From Symbiodinium natans (Eukaryota; Sar; Dinophyceae; Suessiales; Symbiodiniaceae): DNA of 64,000 nucleotides. Positions 30,693-40,894 of the stretch are shown here, one piece after another. The number at the start of each line of letters is the position of its first letter. The stretch's first letter is position 1. Both the position numbers and the translations under genes were made by a program. The stretch is taken from contig CAJNDS010002690.1 in the NCBI GenBank assembly GCA_905221605.1, positions 588,531 through 652,530 of the forward strand, written 5' to 3'. The notes under the pieces are model-generated. The model saw only the letters and a list, made by a program, of their open reading frames with translations, was not told where the DNA came from and ran no database searches.

Positions 30693-31105
30693 GTATGCGG
30701 TTTAGGGTTTGGGGTTTAGGGTTTAGGGTTTAGGGTTTAGGGCGTTTGGGGTTTGGGGTTTTCGGGCTTAGGGTTTTGAGTCTGTAAGGTTTAAGGGTTG
30801 TGTTTTTTATTTCGCTAAACCCAGAACCCAGAACCCAAACCTAAACCCTAATGGGGGTTTTGGGATTTTGGCCATGGGATGGGTGGGTTTGGGCTATAAG
30901 GCTCACGGATTAGGTCAGGACTTGAGGTTTAGGGTTAGGGCAGTTTAGGGTTTAGGGTCTAGGGTCTAGGGTTTAGGATTTAGGGTTTAAGGCTAGGAAT
31001 TGGAGTTCCAGGGTGTAGGGTTTACAGGCCGAGGGGCCGGCAAGCGCATAGTTGTTCTAGGGTCTAGGGTTTAGGGTCTAGAGGGTTTAGGGTTTCGGGT
31101 TTAGG

Positions 31106-31872
31106 TTTATATAGGGTCGACGCCCATGTACTTGTCGTTGGCCCACATCGCTCAGCTTCGTATGACGCTGGTCCAACCACATGGGTTTGCAGTTACACAT
31201 TCTGGTACGCCACAGATTTTCCTAGACAAGCTTTCACAACCCTCAACAACCAACCCTAGTCCCGAAACCCTAAACCCGAAACCCTAAAGCCTGAACCCTC
31301 AACCCGAAACAGAAACCTAAGCACCCCTACACTCCCACTGTGCCGAATCTTGAACTGCAAAATCCTTGTTCTTACGGGCGAGATAATTCCCTCCTCAAGC
31401 ATCCTTACACCTAGGACCCAGACTAGGCTCTTCTTCCCGTTTTTTAGTCCTTGTGCATGCTCAGTCGTTTGTAGATGGTGAAGCCAGTAGGGAACAGATC
31501 CTTGAAGGCATGGCAGCATGGTTGAGATGCTTTGGCTTGAGTGGTGTTGTCGAGGGCGCCGTGTTTCGTTGCGACGCCGAGCCGTATATGCACGCACTCC
31601 TGACTGAGTTGGTTGAGAAGTATCAGAACTTTGATGGGCCGATCGAGCAGTTCAGCCCAGAAAGACATGCCCCCGCAGCTGAGGGGGGAATCAGGACGTT
31701 GCGTGAGCTTGGTAATTCCCTCTTGGTTGAGATGCAAGATCATGGCGTGTCCCTCCGAAACACGAGTCGAGCGTTCGTGCTACTGTTTGGACATTGTTGT
31801 CATGTCCGCAATGGATACTCCAGAGTAGCAGGATCTGACCTTTCTCCATTGCAACGCCTGAGTGCACTCTAG
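31106..31872 (+). pseudogene. Retroelement integrase core fragment interrupted by an intron-like telomere insert
   Basis: Exon-like 31465-31872 follows GTCCTTGTGCATGCTCAG| and is open for 135 codons to TAG 31870-31872. It resembles the second half of a Ty1/copia-type integrase core (DDE family, which joins element DNA to host DNA): a CDAEP motif for the second catalytic Asp, then PAAEGGIRTLREL where the catalytic Glu would sit about 40 residues on, and NGYSRVAGSDLSP at the end. Upstream, 31,106-31,250 is open (HVLVVGPHRSAS) and might be the first half. A degenerate CCCTAAA tract (31,254-31,316) and a family F fragment (31,406) separate the two. No reverse transcriptase, gag or long terminal repeat is seen. 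It is a relic or an exapted fragment. Confidence 0.55.
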
Positions 31873-32151
31873 CTTACTCTGGGGTCTCGATTGTAGGGTT
31901 TAGGGTTTGGGTTTAGGGTTTGGGGTTTTGGGTGTGGTATGGTCTCTTGGGCCCGAAACAACCCTGAACCCTACACCCTAATTACACCCTAAACCCTATG
32001 AACCCTAAAAGCCCAAACCCTATTAAACCCTAAACCAACAAGCCCTAAACCCTAAGCCCTAAACCCTAGGCTAAGCCAACAAGCCCTCACCCCTAAAGCC
32101 TAAGCCAACAAACCCTCATCCTTGTAGCCCAGAGGCCCAGACTCAGAGCAG

Positions 32152-32241
32152 TTAGCTACGAGGTTCCGCGCGGCTTCTGCGGCGCTGCCTGAGGTGTGGA
32201 CTCTGCAGGCCACATATAGCCTACCGCTATCTATCTTGTAG
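32152..32241 (+). CDS. Terminal exon, unrecognised
   Basis: Follows CAGACTCAGAGCAG| and reads LATRFRAASAALPEV to TAG 32239-32241. It could be spliced to the integrase exon if that used GT at 31,824. Confidence 0.35.
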   Translation, partial: LATRFRAASAALPEVWTLQATYSLPLSIL

Positions 32242-32633
32242 CTCAAAAGGGTTTAGGGTTTGGGGTTTGGGGTTTGGGGTGTGGCACGGTGATCCCTAAG
32301 CGATAGAGGTTTGTTTAGGGTTCGCCTTAGCACAAAGCTCATGAAAACGTCTCAGAGCCTGCAGATTATGGTAGGATAGCTCGAAACTTTCCACCTCAAC
32401 CGCCTTTCAGCGGGGGGCTAAAAGCCTTCTCCAATATCTGACTGGCTTCGCTTGATCATCTTTTATAACTTCTTTTTGACCGATCTGGATTGCGCACGTG
32501 ACCGTCCGCAGAGCTGACAACAAGCTGCCCTCTCCCTTGTGCTTGGAAAGCATAAACCCTACACCCTAAACCCTAAACCCTAAACCCTAAACCCTAAACC
32601 CCCTGGCATGAGAGATCAACGTCTATGCCACAG

Positions 32634-32849
32634 AATTCCCTGAACCGGATTTCAAAAACATCTTATATCCTAGACCCCCCTGAGAACTGTTCGACCCATG
32701 TGCATGTGGGGGGGTTCCAAAAATGGGAGTACCCTTTCTGGGGTCCCTTCAAGGGGATTCTATTCTATTTGGGGTACAAGGGGGGCCACGATTTTGGGAC
32801 ATACACGTTTGTTCAAAGTGCTACCAACGAGCTCATCTGCTTTTTTTGA
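32634..32849 (+). CDS. Two exons around a family M element, 3' end of a gene
   Basis: Exon 32634-32699 (NRISKTSYILDPPEN) ends CAT|GTGCAT; exon 32832-32849 encodes five residues and a TGA. Both are in phase. The 132-bp intron is the M element and nothing else. The upstream acceptor is TCTATGCCACAG|. Confidence 0.42.
   Translation, partial: NSLNRISKTSYILDPPENCSTHVHVGGFQKWEYPFWGPFKGILFYLGYKGGHDFGTYTFVQSATNELICFF
32700..32831 (+). mobile_element. Family M element as a complete intron
   Basis: GTGCATGTGGGGGGGTTCC to ACGTTTGTTCAAAG. A related, longer copy lies at 37,695-37,905 and a fragment at 46,564. Confidence 0.5.
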
Positions 32850-33281
32850 AAAGGTAGTGGGGGGGGGGGGAGGGTAGACTCCACACCCAACACCCTCAGC
32901 ACTTAATAGGCACTAGCACACCCTGCATCCTAGGCAAAGGCACACCCTAAACCCTAGGTACGGATTGGGGAGAGTAGTTGCAACCTTCGCGCTAAGTTGC
33001 ACCCTACGTCCTTACGGGTGCCTAAGCCCTAAACCCTTGCACCCTCAACCTGACGCGCGTAGTCCATCTGGATGAGACAGGCCAACTCAGAGATTCCTTG
33101 CCCTAATAGCCCTAATTACCTAAATCCGGATCATCTGCACGTCTACATGAAGCTCCTTGCAGGGGTAGTCTGGGGACCCCGTCACTTCGCGTCTTAGGGG
33201 ATCTAGGGCGTGCTAGTTTAGGGCTTAAGGTGTGCTGGGGCTGACAAAGGGTGTGGATCTACTGCCATTGCCCCTAAACCC

Positions 33282-33415
33282 TAAACCCCTAAACCCCTAA
33301 ACCCCTAAACCCCTAAACCCTTAACCCCTAAAGCCCTAAACCCCTAAACCCCTAAACCCCTAAACCCCTAAACCCCTAAACCCCAAACCCTAAACCCTAA
33401 ACCCTAAACCCTAAC
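33282..33415 (-). repeat. 8-mer variant array (CCCCTAAA) then CCCTAAA
   Basis: Eight-base units to about 33,385, then standard units, ending at the pyrimidine tract of the 33,429 exon. Confidence 0.9.
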
Positions 33416-33428
33416 CCCTTTCCTTCAG

Positions 33429-33698
33429 AGGATCGAACTGTGGAGAACTGAAGCAACACCTCTTCTCGCACAGCTCGCTGGTCAGAAGGGGAGGGCTGCG
33501 TGGGCTAAACCCTAAACCCTAAACCCGAAACCCTAGACCCTAAGCACTAAAAGCCCTATGCCCCAAGCCCCAAGTCCTGAGCCCTGAGCCCTGAGCCCTG
33601 AGCCCTGAACGCCGTGCTTGCATTATCAGGAGAGAGCTGAGGGCTGCGAGCCCTCGAAACCCGAAAACTTTCCTAGGCTGACAAACCAAACCCCTTGA
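33429..33698 (+). CDS. Two exons, 3' end of a gene; unrecognised
   Basis: Exon 33429-33480 (CGELKQHLFSHSSL) follows AACCCCTTTCCTTCAG|. Exon 33630-33698 (ERAEGCEPSKPENF) follows GTGCTTGCATTATCAG| and ends TGA. They are 52 and 69 bases, in phase, with CTG|GTCAGA as donor. Confidence 0.5.
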
Positions 33699-33799
33699 AC
33701 ACCCTGGACCCTGAGCCCGGCAGTTACAGGGTTTCCTGCCCTTGTATTCCCTGAGTGGTTCTTTCAAGAGATCCCGAATTCAAGGGTGCGACCTTACGG

Positions 33800-34200
33800 G
33801 TTTAGGGTTCAGGGTTGCAATTTAACATGCCTTGATGGGGCAAGTTGTTTGCCGCCGCTGCCTTTATCAAGTTTACAGCGTACCCTGGTTCCTGCCCTGC
33901 CATACATCCTTCAGCCTTGTACGCAAACCTAGGTATATAGGACCTTGAAATATCTTGGATTTCCTTTTAAGTGGGTTTAAGAGGTGCATATTTTTCAGTA
34001 TGTTTTCAGCGGTTTTTTAAAATGTTTTGTTCGCGATTTTTGTGTAAGGAGCGACAGACTTACTTTTTTTAATGAGGAAGCCCTACACGCAGCTCATGAC
34101 TTCATCCTAAGCCCGTCTATGCCTTAGGCTCTAAATCCTAAGCCCCAAACCCTAAACCCTAAACCCTAAACCCTTATAAGCCCTAAGCCCTAAATCCCAC
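33800..34200. other. Ordinary intergenic sequence
   Basis: T-rich, without convincing coding or inverted repeats. Confidence 0.4.
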
Positions 34201-34282
34201 ACGCGGTCCGCGACCGCCGGGCGATGCGTTGTGGCAGCAGTCGAGGGCGATCGAAGGTCGGGTTCGGGCCATGGGTTTATAG

Positions 34283-35757
34283 GGTTTGGGTGGGGTTTAG
34301 GGTTTGGGGTTTAGGGTTTAGGGTTTAGGGTTTAGGGTTTAGAGTTTATAGGGTTTAGGGTTTAGGATTCAAAGCTTCAGGGTTTAGGGTGTAGGTTTTA
34401 GGTTTTAGGGTTTAGGGTTCAGGGTTCAGAGTTTAGGGTTTAGGGTTTAGGGTTCAGGGTTGAGAGTGATCCGGAGATGTTGAGGGGGACTAGGAGGGAG
34501 CCATTAGATCCTGTGTCCGACCATCCCCATATGCCTAAGTGGCCCCAACATAGCGCCTACATTCTTTGGGTGGTTGCATGGTCCCCTACCCTAGACCCTA
34601 AACCCTAAACCCTAAGCCCTAAACCCTAAACCCTAAACCCTAGGGCTCCAAGTATACAAATAACACCTACGTTGCGGTCTGAAGTCTCTAAGACAAATGC
34701 AGTTTTGGGCTATTTGGAGCCTCAGGGTTAGCATGGGCCCGGACAGCAGAACCCTTATTTCAGCGAGGTAAGGGTTTAGGGTTTAGGGTTTAGGGTTTAG
34801 GGTTTAGGGTTTAGGGTTTAGGGTTTAGGGTTTATAGGGTTTTGGGTTTAGGATTCAAAGCTTCAGGGTTTAGGGTGTAGGTTTTAGGTTTTAGGGTTGA
34901 GGGTTCAGGGTTCAGAGTTTAGGGTTTAGGGTTTAGGGTTCAGGGTTGAGAGTGATCCGGAGATGTTGAGGGGGACTAGGAGGGAGCCATTAGATCCTGT
35001 GTCCGACCATCCCCATATGCCTAAGTGGCCCCAACATAGCGCCTACATTCTTTGGGTGGTTGCATGGTCCCCTACCCTAGACCCTAAACCCTAAACCCTA
35101 AGCCCTAAACCCTAAACCCTAAACCCTAGGGCTCCAAGTATACAAATAACACCTACGTTGCGGTCTGAAGTCTCTAAGACAAATGCAGTTTTGGGCTATT
35201 TGGAGCCTCAGGGTTAGCATGGGCCCGGACAGCAGAACCCTTATTTCAGCGAGGTAAGGGTTTAGGGTTTAGGGTTTAGGGTTTAGGGTTTAGAGTTTAG
35301 GGTTTAGGGTTTAGGGTTTATAGGGTTTAGGGTTTAGGATTCAAAGCTTCAGGGTTTAGGGTGTAGGTTTTAGGTTTTAGGGTTTAGGGTTCAGGGTTCA
35401 GAGTTTAGGGTTTAGGGTTTAGGGTTCAGGGTTGAGAGTGATCCGGAGATGTTGAGGGGGACTAGGAGGGAGCCATTAGATCCTGTGTCCGACCATCCCC
35501 ATATGCCTAAGTGGCCCCAACATAGCGCCTACATTCTTTGGGTGTTGCCTGGTCCCCTACCCTAGACCCTAAACCCTAAACCCTAAGCCCTAAACCCTAA
35601 ACCCTAAACCCTAGGGCTCCAAGTATACAAATAACACCTACGTTGCGGTCTGAAGTCTCTAAGACAAATGCAGTTTTGGGCTATTTGGAGCCTCAGGGTT
35701 AGCATGGGCCCGGACAGCAGAACCCTTATTTCAGCGAGGTAAGGGTTTAGGGTTTAG
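34283..35757 (+). repeat. 486-bp unit in three tandem copies
   Basis: The landmark GATTCAAAGCTTC is at 34,366, 34,852 and 35,338 (486 bp apart each time), and CAGCGAGGTA at 34,761, 35,247 and 35,732. Each unit carries a TTTAGGG tract, a 105-bp exon, a CCCTAAA tract, an intact J element and an I-like arm. Copies differ by only a few bases. Confidence 0.95.
34465..35541 (+). CDS. Triplicated 105-base exon: three 35-residue repeats
   Basis: Exons 34465-34569, 34951-35055 and 35437-35541 each read SDPEMLRGTRREP with DHPHMPKWPQHS following, start after GGGTTGAG| and end TTTGG|GTGGTT (GTGTTG in the third). Each is exactly 35 codons, phase 0 at both ends, so any number of copies keeps frame. Whether all are spliced together is inference. 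An upstream exon (34,247-34,271, after GTTGTGGCAG|) can join in phase. The gene's ends and function are unknown. Confidence 0.55.
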
Positions 35758-35875
35758 GGTTTAGGGTTTAGGGTTTAGGGTTTAGGGTTTAGGGTTTAGG
35801 GTTTAGGGTTTAGGGTTTAGGGTTTAGGGTTTAGGGTTTAGGGTTTAGGGTTTAGGGTTTAGGGTTTAGGGTTAG
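35741..35875 (+). repeat. Longest pure forward TTTAGGG tract in the window
   Basis: About 19 unbroken units directly after the third 486-bp repeat. Confidence 0.97.
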
Positions 35876-35989
35876 GGAGGGATCATATTCAGGGACACAT
35901 GAAACAACCCTTAGATACATTCTGTACTCCACAAGGTCCCTGCTAAGGATGCCTCCTTTCGTCAAGGGAGTCACTCTCGGACCCCTGAG

Positions 35990-36165
35990 GATGTACCCCT
36001 AAGAGGTTCCCTTCATCTGCTCCGAATCATCTGGCCCTAATCTTCCCTCAGAGGATCTTTACATAGGGTCCCCAAAGCCAATGGTACAACCTTAAGGGTC
36101 CAAGGTGGAGTCGCATGATTTCGTCCCTTATGGACGAAGTCTTTCACAGCCAGTTCAGGGGCTCA
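35990..36165. mobile_element. Inverted-repeat-rich stretch, unclassified
   Basis: CCCCTGAGGATGTACCCC, CTCAGAGGATC and CCTTATGGACGAAG-type short palindromes resemble parts of the other elements. No clear ends. Confidence 0.3.
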
Positions 36166-36292
36166 GGGTGTTTAGCCGGGCTTCTTTAGTGTTTAGGGTT
36201 TGGGGTTTGGGTTTAGGTGCTTAACCTATAGGGAGTTGATGTGGTCATGTTGTTGACAAGCCCTGACCCTAGTCAGGATTCAGGGCAGCATC

Positions 36293-37100
36293 ATGTGGAA
36301 GCCACGATCCCTCATCGCTAGCACATGGTTCAACAACAACAACGATACATTGACGTAAATGTAGGCGCTTTAAGCTACAAAAAGGATGTAACATCTGAGC
36401 GACACCAAAACACACATGATTTGATCGCCCCCCCCCCCTCCCCCCATGCCAAAGTAGGAAGCGCAAGGTGCAAACAGCCAAACCCCAAACCCCAAACCCT
36501 AAACCCCCGTGATGCCGTTGAATACCCAAAGCCCTCGGCCACCGGCCCATCTCGACCCAAACCTCCAACCACCCTAAGACCCTCAAAAGCACCTAACAAC
36601 CTCTGAAGCCCTGCAGTACGCCCTAAACCCCAAACCCCAAGCTCCAAACCCTAAACCCCAAACCCCAAACCCTAAAGCCTGTACCCTTTAAACCCTAAAC
36701 CCTCCCCCCCTTGCGAGGATCAACCCTGAACGTCGGCGTTTACCACCACAGGAGACTGTCTCGGCCAGCACCCCAGGCTTGGGTTTAGGGTAGCAGCACT
36801 CTTGAATTTTGCTGCAAGAACAAGCAAAGATACTGGACGAAGCACTGAGAAATAGGCACCCTTGTTTTCAGCCTAGTTTGATTACTGGGGAGACCTAGTA
36901 GGGTTTCCGTTTGAGAAAGGATTTGGGTGTATAGGGGTCTAGGGAGGGCGCTGGCCATAGCGTCATCAACCTGTGCTATGGCTGCAACTAGCGGGGTCCG
37001 TAAGAGTGCGCTCAGGCCTTGCGCATGTAAATTGCGCAAGAAATTTGCCGAGATCCCAGCGGCACAAAAAAGACGTGCTGGCCCTTGGACAGCTTGGTAG
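36293..37100 (+). CDS. Complete three-exon gene, 88 residues, basic C-terminus
   Basis: Exons 36293-36354, 36718-36782 and 36961-37100 (62, 65 and 140 bases; 267 in all). ATG 36293 begins MWKPRSLIASTWFNN; donor AC|GTAAATG. The second exon follows a C7TTGCGAG| site (INPERRRLPPQET) and ends G|GTTTAGGG. The third follows GGCGCTGGCCATAG| (AMAATSGVRKSALR, then KLRKKFAEIPAAQ) to TAG 37098-37100. The second half is rich in Lys and Arg, which suggests nucleic-acid binding or a targeting tail; that is inference. An in-frame exon further upstream is possible, so the ATG may be internal. Confidence 0.52.
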
Positions 37101-37694
37101 TCGTGCACGGCTGCATGTTCGCTCCGCGCTGGGCTCCGGCGGGCGGAGCGAGGGTCGGCTTGCCCCCGGGGTCGTTTCGAGGCGAAGCTGAATCTGCAAC
37201 TGGACCCTAAACCCTAAACCCTCATGATCAACTCTAAACACTAAACCCTAAACCCTAAACCCTAGGGTACGTGTTGCTGCAGTAGGTGTCGGCAGAGCAA
37301 GGGTTTCACAGCAGCAAGGTCAAAGGGCGGCGCGATCGAGAAGGTCAGGATTTAGGCAGAGCTTTCTCCGCGATACCAGAGATCCACAGCAGCCGTCGTT
37401 ATCCTGCCACCCACGACTCACTGGTTTGCTTAAAGCACCTCTAACCCTAAACCCCAAACCCCTCAACAACAAACACCCCAGCCTCAAAGCACAAAACCCC
37501 TGGCTCCGTCAGATTTCGAGCTTCATGACGATGCCCCATGTAAAGCCCAAGCCCAATATCCTGCAAGCCCTACACGTTATAAACCCTCTGAACCACCCTC
37601 TAAAACCCTGAAGACTCCAAATCCTATAAGCCCGATAGCCCCTGCAAAACCTAAAACAGAACCCTAAGCCCGAAACCCTAGAAAGGGGGTTGCT

Positions 37695-37905
37695 CTCACT
37701 TGGGGTTTTCTCGGGGGGTCACGACTTGGCAGCCCTCAAGGTTCCCTTATAAAGTTTTCCCCCCCAACACAAAGGGTGCCCACATTTTAATATATGGAGG
37801 GGTTTCCGAAATTTGGGGATCCTACTCTTGGGGGGTCTCTAGGAGGGGTCGTTTATTTTCGCAAAGCCCCATATGGTTTCTGGGTTCGCCTTCTAAAGTA
37901 CCCAA
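37695..37905 (+). mobile_element. Family M element, long form
   Basis: CTTGGGGTTTTCTCGGGGGG to CGCAAAGCCCCATATGG and TTCTGGGTTCGCC; related to 32,700 and 46,564. Confidence 0.45.
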
Positions 37906-38018
37906 AACCCTAAACCCTAAGCCCTAAACCCTAAACCCTAAACCCTAAACAGCCCTAAACCCTAAACCCGAAACCCTACCCCCGCATTAAATTGCATGGC
38001 TACTGGGCTACCAAGACG

Positions 38019-38060
38019 AGGGTGTCACCATCTTTTGTGGTGGCGGCAGGTGCAAGGGGG
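38019..38060 (+). CDS. Exon-like island after an E-element end
   Basis: The E terminal sequence CTACTGGGCTACCAAG supplies AG at 38,018; TRVSPSFVVAA follows, ending GCAG|GTGCAA. An isolated exon at 38,421-38,500 (MCTHEWQGESLGGK) may be the next one, but the phases do not match directly. Confidence 0.35.
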
Positions 38061-38097
38061 CCCCCTGTGTGTTCAATGGCATCCTTGGGTTCAGGGT

Positions 38098-38205
38098 TTA
38101 GGGGGCTAGGGTTTAGGGTTTAGGGTTTAGGGTTTAGGGTTTAGAGTTTAGGGTTTAGGGTTTAGGGTTTAGGGTTTAGGGTTTAGGGTTTAGGGTTTAG
38201 GGTTG
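38098..38205 (+). repeat. TTTAGGG tract
   Basis: About 105 bp, one GTTTAGAG variant. Confidence 0.95.
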
Positions 38206-38319
38206 ACCCCTCTAAGCCCTAAATCGAAACCCTTACAAGCCTTAAGCCCTCAACCCTGAACCCCTATAAGCACCATAAGCCCTAAGTCCTAAACCCAAAA
38301 CCTTTCGGTTTTTTTGGTT

Positions 38320-38376
38320 GGACTTAGGGCTTATAGGGGTTTAGAGGGGTACAGATCCCCTATAAGCCCTAAGTCC
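38320..38376. repeat. Perfect 20-bp inverted repeat
   Basis: Arm 38,320-38,339 is the exact complement of 38,357-38,376, with a 17-bp loop. A third copy of the right arm with an insertion lies at 38,262-38,290. Confidence 0.9.
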
Positions 38377-38737
38377 AAAACCCTAAACCCTTCTGGGCTA
38401 TGTGGGTTTAAGCCAAGGACGGCTTGCGTCAGAGCGGTCTCCATGTGCACGCACGAGTGGCAAGGAGAGTCCCTGGGCGGCAAGGAAGCCTGCAGTGGCG
38501 ACCTATACAACCCTAAACCCTTTAACCTATAACCCTAAACCCTAAACGCGGCGAGTATCTAGGTTTTATAACGCCCAATGCCAGTGCACCCCGCATTATT
38601 ACAAGGTGGTTTTGGGGCCTAGGGTTTTGGGGTTGAGGGGTTTAGGGTTTTGGTGTTTTGGGTTTGGGGGGTTGGTGGGTCAAGCGTTCTAGGGTTTCGG
38701 GGTCAGGGCATTTGCGGGTTTAGGGATTAAGGAGTTC

Positions 38738-38932
38738 ATGCAATGCTTTCTGCGGACACTTTGGACGAAGGTTCGGGGTTTCGGAGTGGCCTGGACATCT
38801 CCCTTTTTTCACCAAGTTTTGGTTCAGGGTTTCTTTTACCTGGACATGCACAGTACTCGCAAGCATGGTTTTCACCACGTGCTTATGAGTCGTTTTGGGG
38901 TCCAGGTAGTCCGTGCAATTTTGCACCTGTAG
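38738..38932 (+). CDS. Uninterrupted 64-codon open frame from ATG
   Basis: ATG 38738 (QCFLRTLWTK) to TAG 38930-38932, ending MHSTRKHGFHHVLMS and on. A possible intron lies inside (AAG|GTTCGG at 38,771). Another frame here (38,743-38,958) is also open, so the choice is uncertain. Confidence 0.3.
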   Translation: MQCFLRTLWTKVRGFGVAWTSPFFHQVLVQGFFYLDMHSTRKHGFHHVLMSRFGVQVVRAILHL

Positions 38933-39089
38933 ACCCCTATGAACGACAAGCGCAGTGATTCCGGCATGAAAGCAGGGACCTCGTATACGGAGGGGCGCAC
39001 ACGCGCACAGTGAGAGAGAGAGAGAGAGAGCGAGTTTGTTAGGCAGATGTCGGGTTTAGGGCCAGGGAGAGATGGCAACAAACATTAAA

Positions 39090-39480
39090 GGATCCAGGCA
39101 GCTCAGCATGACCATCAAAATGCCCTAAACCCTAAACCCTAAACCCTGAAGGTCTTAATCAACTATTGTAAGGCATTTGTCTATTTCGGTGTCATGCGAA
39201 CTGATATGGAAAGGACAGAACAAACGACAGAAACGTTGCCAGGACGACATACAACTGGACAGGACTGGAAAGACAACGAGAAAGACATATAGCATAAATC
39301 AACGGTTAATCCTCTCCCCGAATATTCAATATTCACACTGCTGGACTATAGTCTTGTTTGGGAGATTGAGGCGTAGCAATCAAAGGACGTACTGCGTGCC
39401 CTTTTACCGAGCACGACTTCAACGATACTCCCTGGTAGCCCTAAAAGACAGAGCGCTACAAGGGTTAAGGGTTTAGGGTT
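39090..39480. other. Intergenic stretch
   Basis: GACAGG- and AAAGACA-rich sequence. An open frame at 39,177-39,476 has no supporting signals. Confidence 0.35.
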
Positions 39481-39587
39481 GGGATGTTCCCCCATATATA
39501 CTAACAGTGCTGAATAGGGATTGTAGTACCCCCCCCCCCTATATTCGTCCCTATTAAGAACTGTGAGTATAAGGGGGAACATCCCAC
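39480..39587 (+). mobile_element. Family C element, complete
   Basis: GGGATGTTCCCCCATATATA to GTATAAGGGGGAACATCCCA with a C11 centre. This is the best-preserved C copy. Confidence 0.8.
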
Positions 39588-39640
39588 GGTTAGGGTTTAT
39601 ACGGTCAGAGTTGATGTTGACCAGGTTTGCCGGCTCCTGT

Positions 39641-39768
39641 CCTTATGGATCAGCGTTGCCGGCGCGTGTTGCCAAGGGACGGCACTGGGGTAGCTGTGTG
39701 CGGTGGCGTTTTGTTCTAAGGAAATCCGTTGTCTCGTGGGCTGTTGCGGTGGAGCTGATCGAGCCTTG
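39641..39768 (+). CDS. Terminal exon, unrecognised
   Basis: Follows GTTGATGTTGACCAG|. One frame reads APVLMDQRCRRVLPRD to TAA near 39,719. The other reads GSALPARVAKGRHW and VVSWAVAVELIEP to TGA 39,766-39,768. I cannot choose. Confidence 0.35.
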
Positions 39769-40112
39769 AACCCTAAACCCTAAACCCTAAACCCTAAACC
39801 CTAAACCCTAAACCCTGGTTCGGAGCCTTAGCTCTCGACCCCTGACAACCCTAAAGCCTGTGATAGTTCACCCTGAATGAATGACAAGCCTTGGCTGCCC
39901 AAGAATACACCCGGTTTAGGGTTTAGGGTTTAGGGTTTAGGGTTTAGGAGTTAGGGTTTCGGGCTTAGGGTATAGGGTTTCACCCCATCCTCCCAAACCC
40001 AGACCCCAAGCCGTTCTTCCAGAATGAGTATCTCAGCCGAGACAAGCAAGTGCTCAGACCTCAACCCTTAAACCCTGAACCCCAAACCCTTTGACCCTAA
40101 GCCCTACCCAAC

Positions 40113-40326
40113 TAAACCGTAAACCCTAAACCCTAAACCCTAAACCCTAAACCCTAAACCCTAAACCCTAAACCCTAAACCCTAAACCCTAAACCCTAAA
40201 CCCTAAACCCTAAACCCTAAACCCTAACCTAAACCCTAAACCCTAAACCCTAAACCCTAAACCCTAAACCCTAAACCCTAAACCCTAAACCCTAAACCCT
40301 AAACCCTAATCCCTAAACCCTAAACC
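40113..40326 (-). repeat. Longest CCCTAAA tract in the window
   Basis: About 210 bp of nearly perfect units. Confidence 0.97.
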
Positions 40327-40562
40327 TCTGTTTTGGAGGCTGAGTAGCGCCAAGGGCACCTAAAGGGCCCCTTTCGGGCTGAAGAGGGCGATGACAGCAT
40401 GGCAGCACCTTCTTGTAGGCTTTGTCCCGTGGGATGGGTTTAGGGTTTAGGGTTTAGGGTTTAGGGTTTAGGGTTTAGGGTTTAGGGTGTAGGGGGTTTA
40501 GGGTTTAGGGTTTAGGGTTTAGGGTTTAGGTTTTAGGGTTTAGGGTTTAGGTGTGCATCGAG

Positions 40563-40862
40563 GTCGCGCGCTCGGGTGTGAAGCACCCCGGGCCGCGCGC
40601 GCAGCGCGCGTGCGCTGCCGGCCACCCAAACTACTCTGAATTAGGGTTTAGGGTTCACACACAAAAACCTCCTCAAGGGGGGCTTTCACTTCAACCCAAG
40701 AAACATTTCAATCTGCCATCGCCCAGCCCCCTTGAGGCTCGAAAGCATCTATTGAGGTTCGGAAAACGCCTGGGGGTAACCTCGACCCTGTTCGGGCCGA
40801 GGCTTCTTGCCCTGTTCAAGAAAACCCTGAGATCCTTTTCTGCCACCAAATTCTTTGCATAA
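40563..40862 (+). CDS. Terminal coding block, basic protein; unrecognised
   Basis: Open from 40563 (VARSGVKHPGPRAQR) through 40862 TAA. The second half (40,703-40,862) follows a clear 3' splice site (TTTCACTTCAACCCAAG|) and reads LPSPSPLEARKHLL and FGPRLLALFKKTL. The 40,645-40,702 piece (telomere unit plus CACACAC) is either a short intron or read through; the frame stays open either way. Confidence 0.42.
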   Translation, partial: VARSGVKHPGPRAQRACAAGHPNYSELGFRVHTQKPPQGGLSLQPKKHFNLPSPSPLEARKHLLRFGKRLGVTSTLFGPRLLALFKKTLRSFSATKFFA

Positions 40863-40894
40863 TAACAACTGGAATCGACCACTTTTGACCGAAT

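Noticed and set aside
34283-35757. CRISPR-like or satellite array
   Set aside because: Three long 486-bp units with an exon and intron each, not short repeats with spacers.
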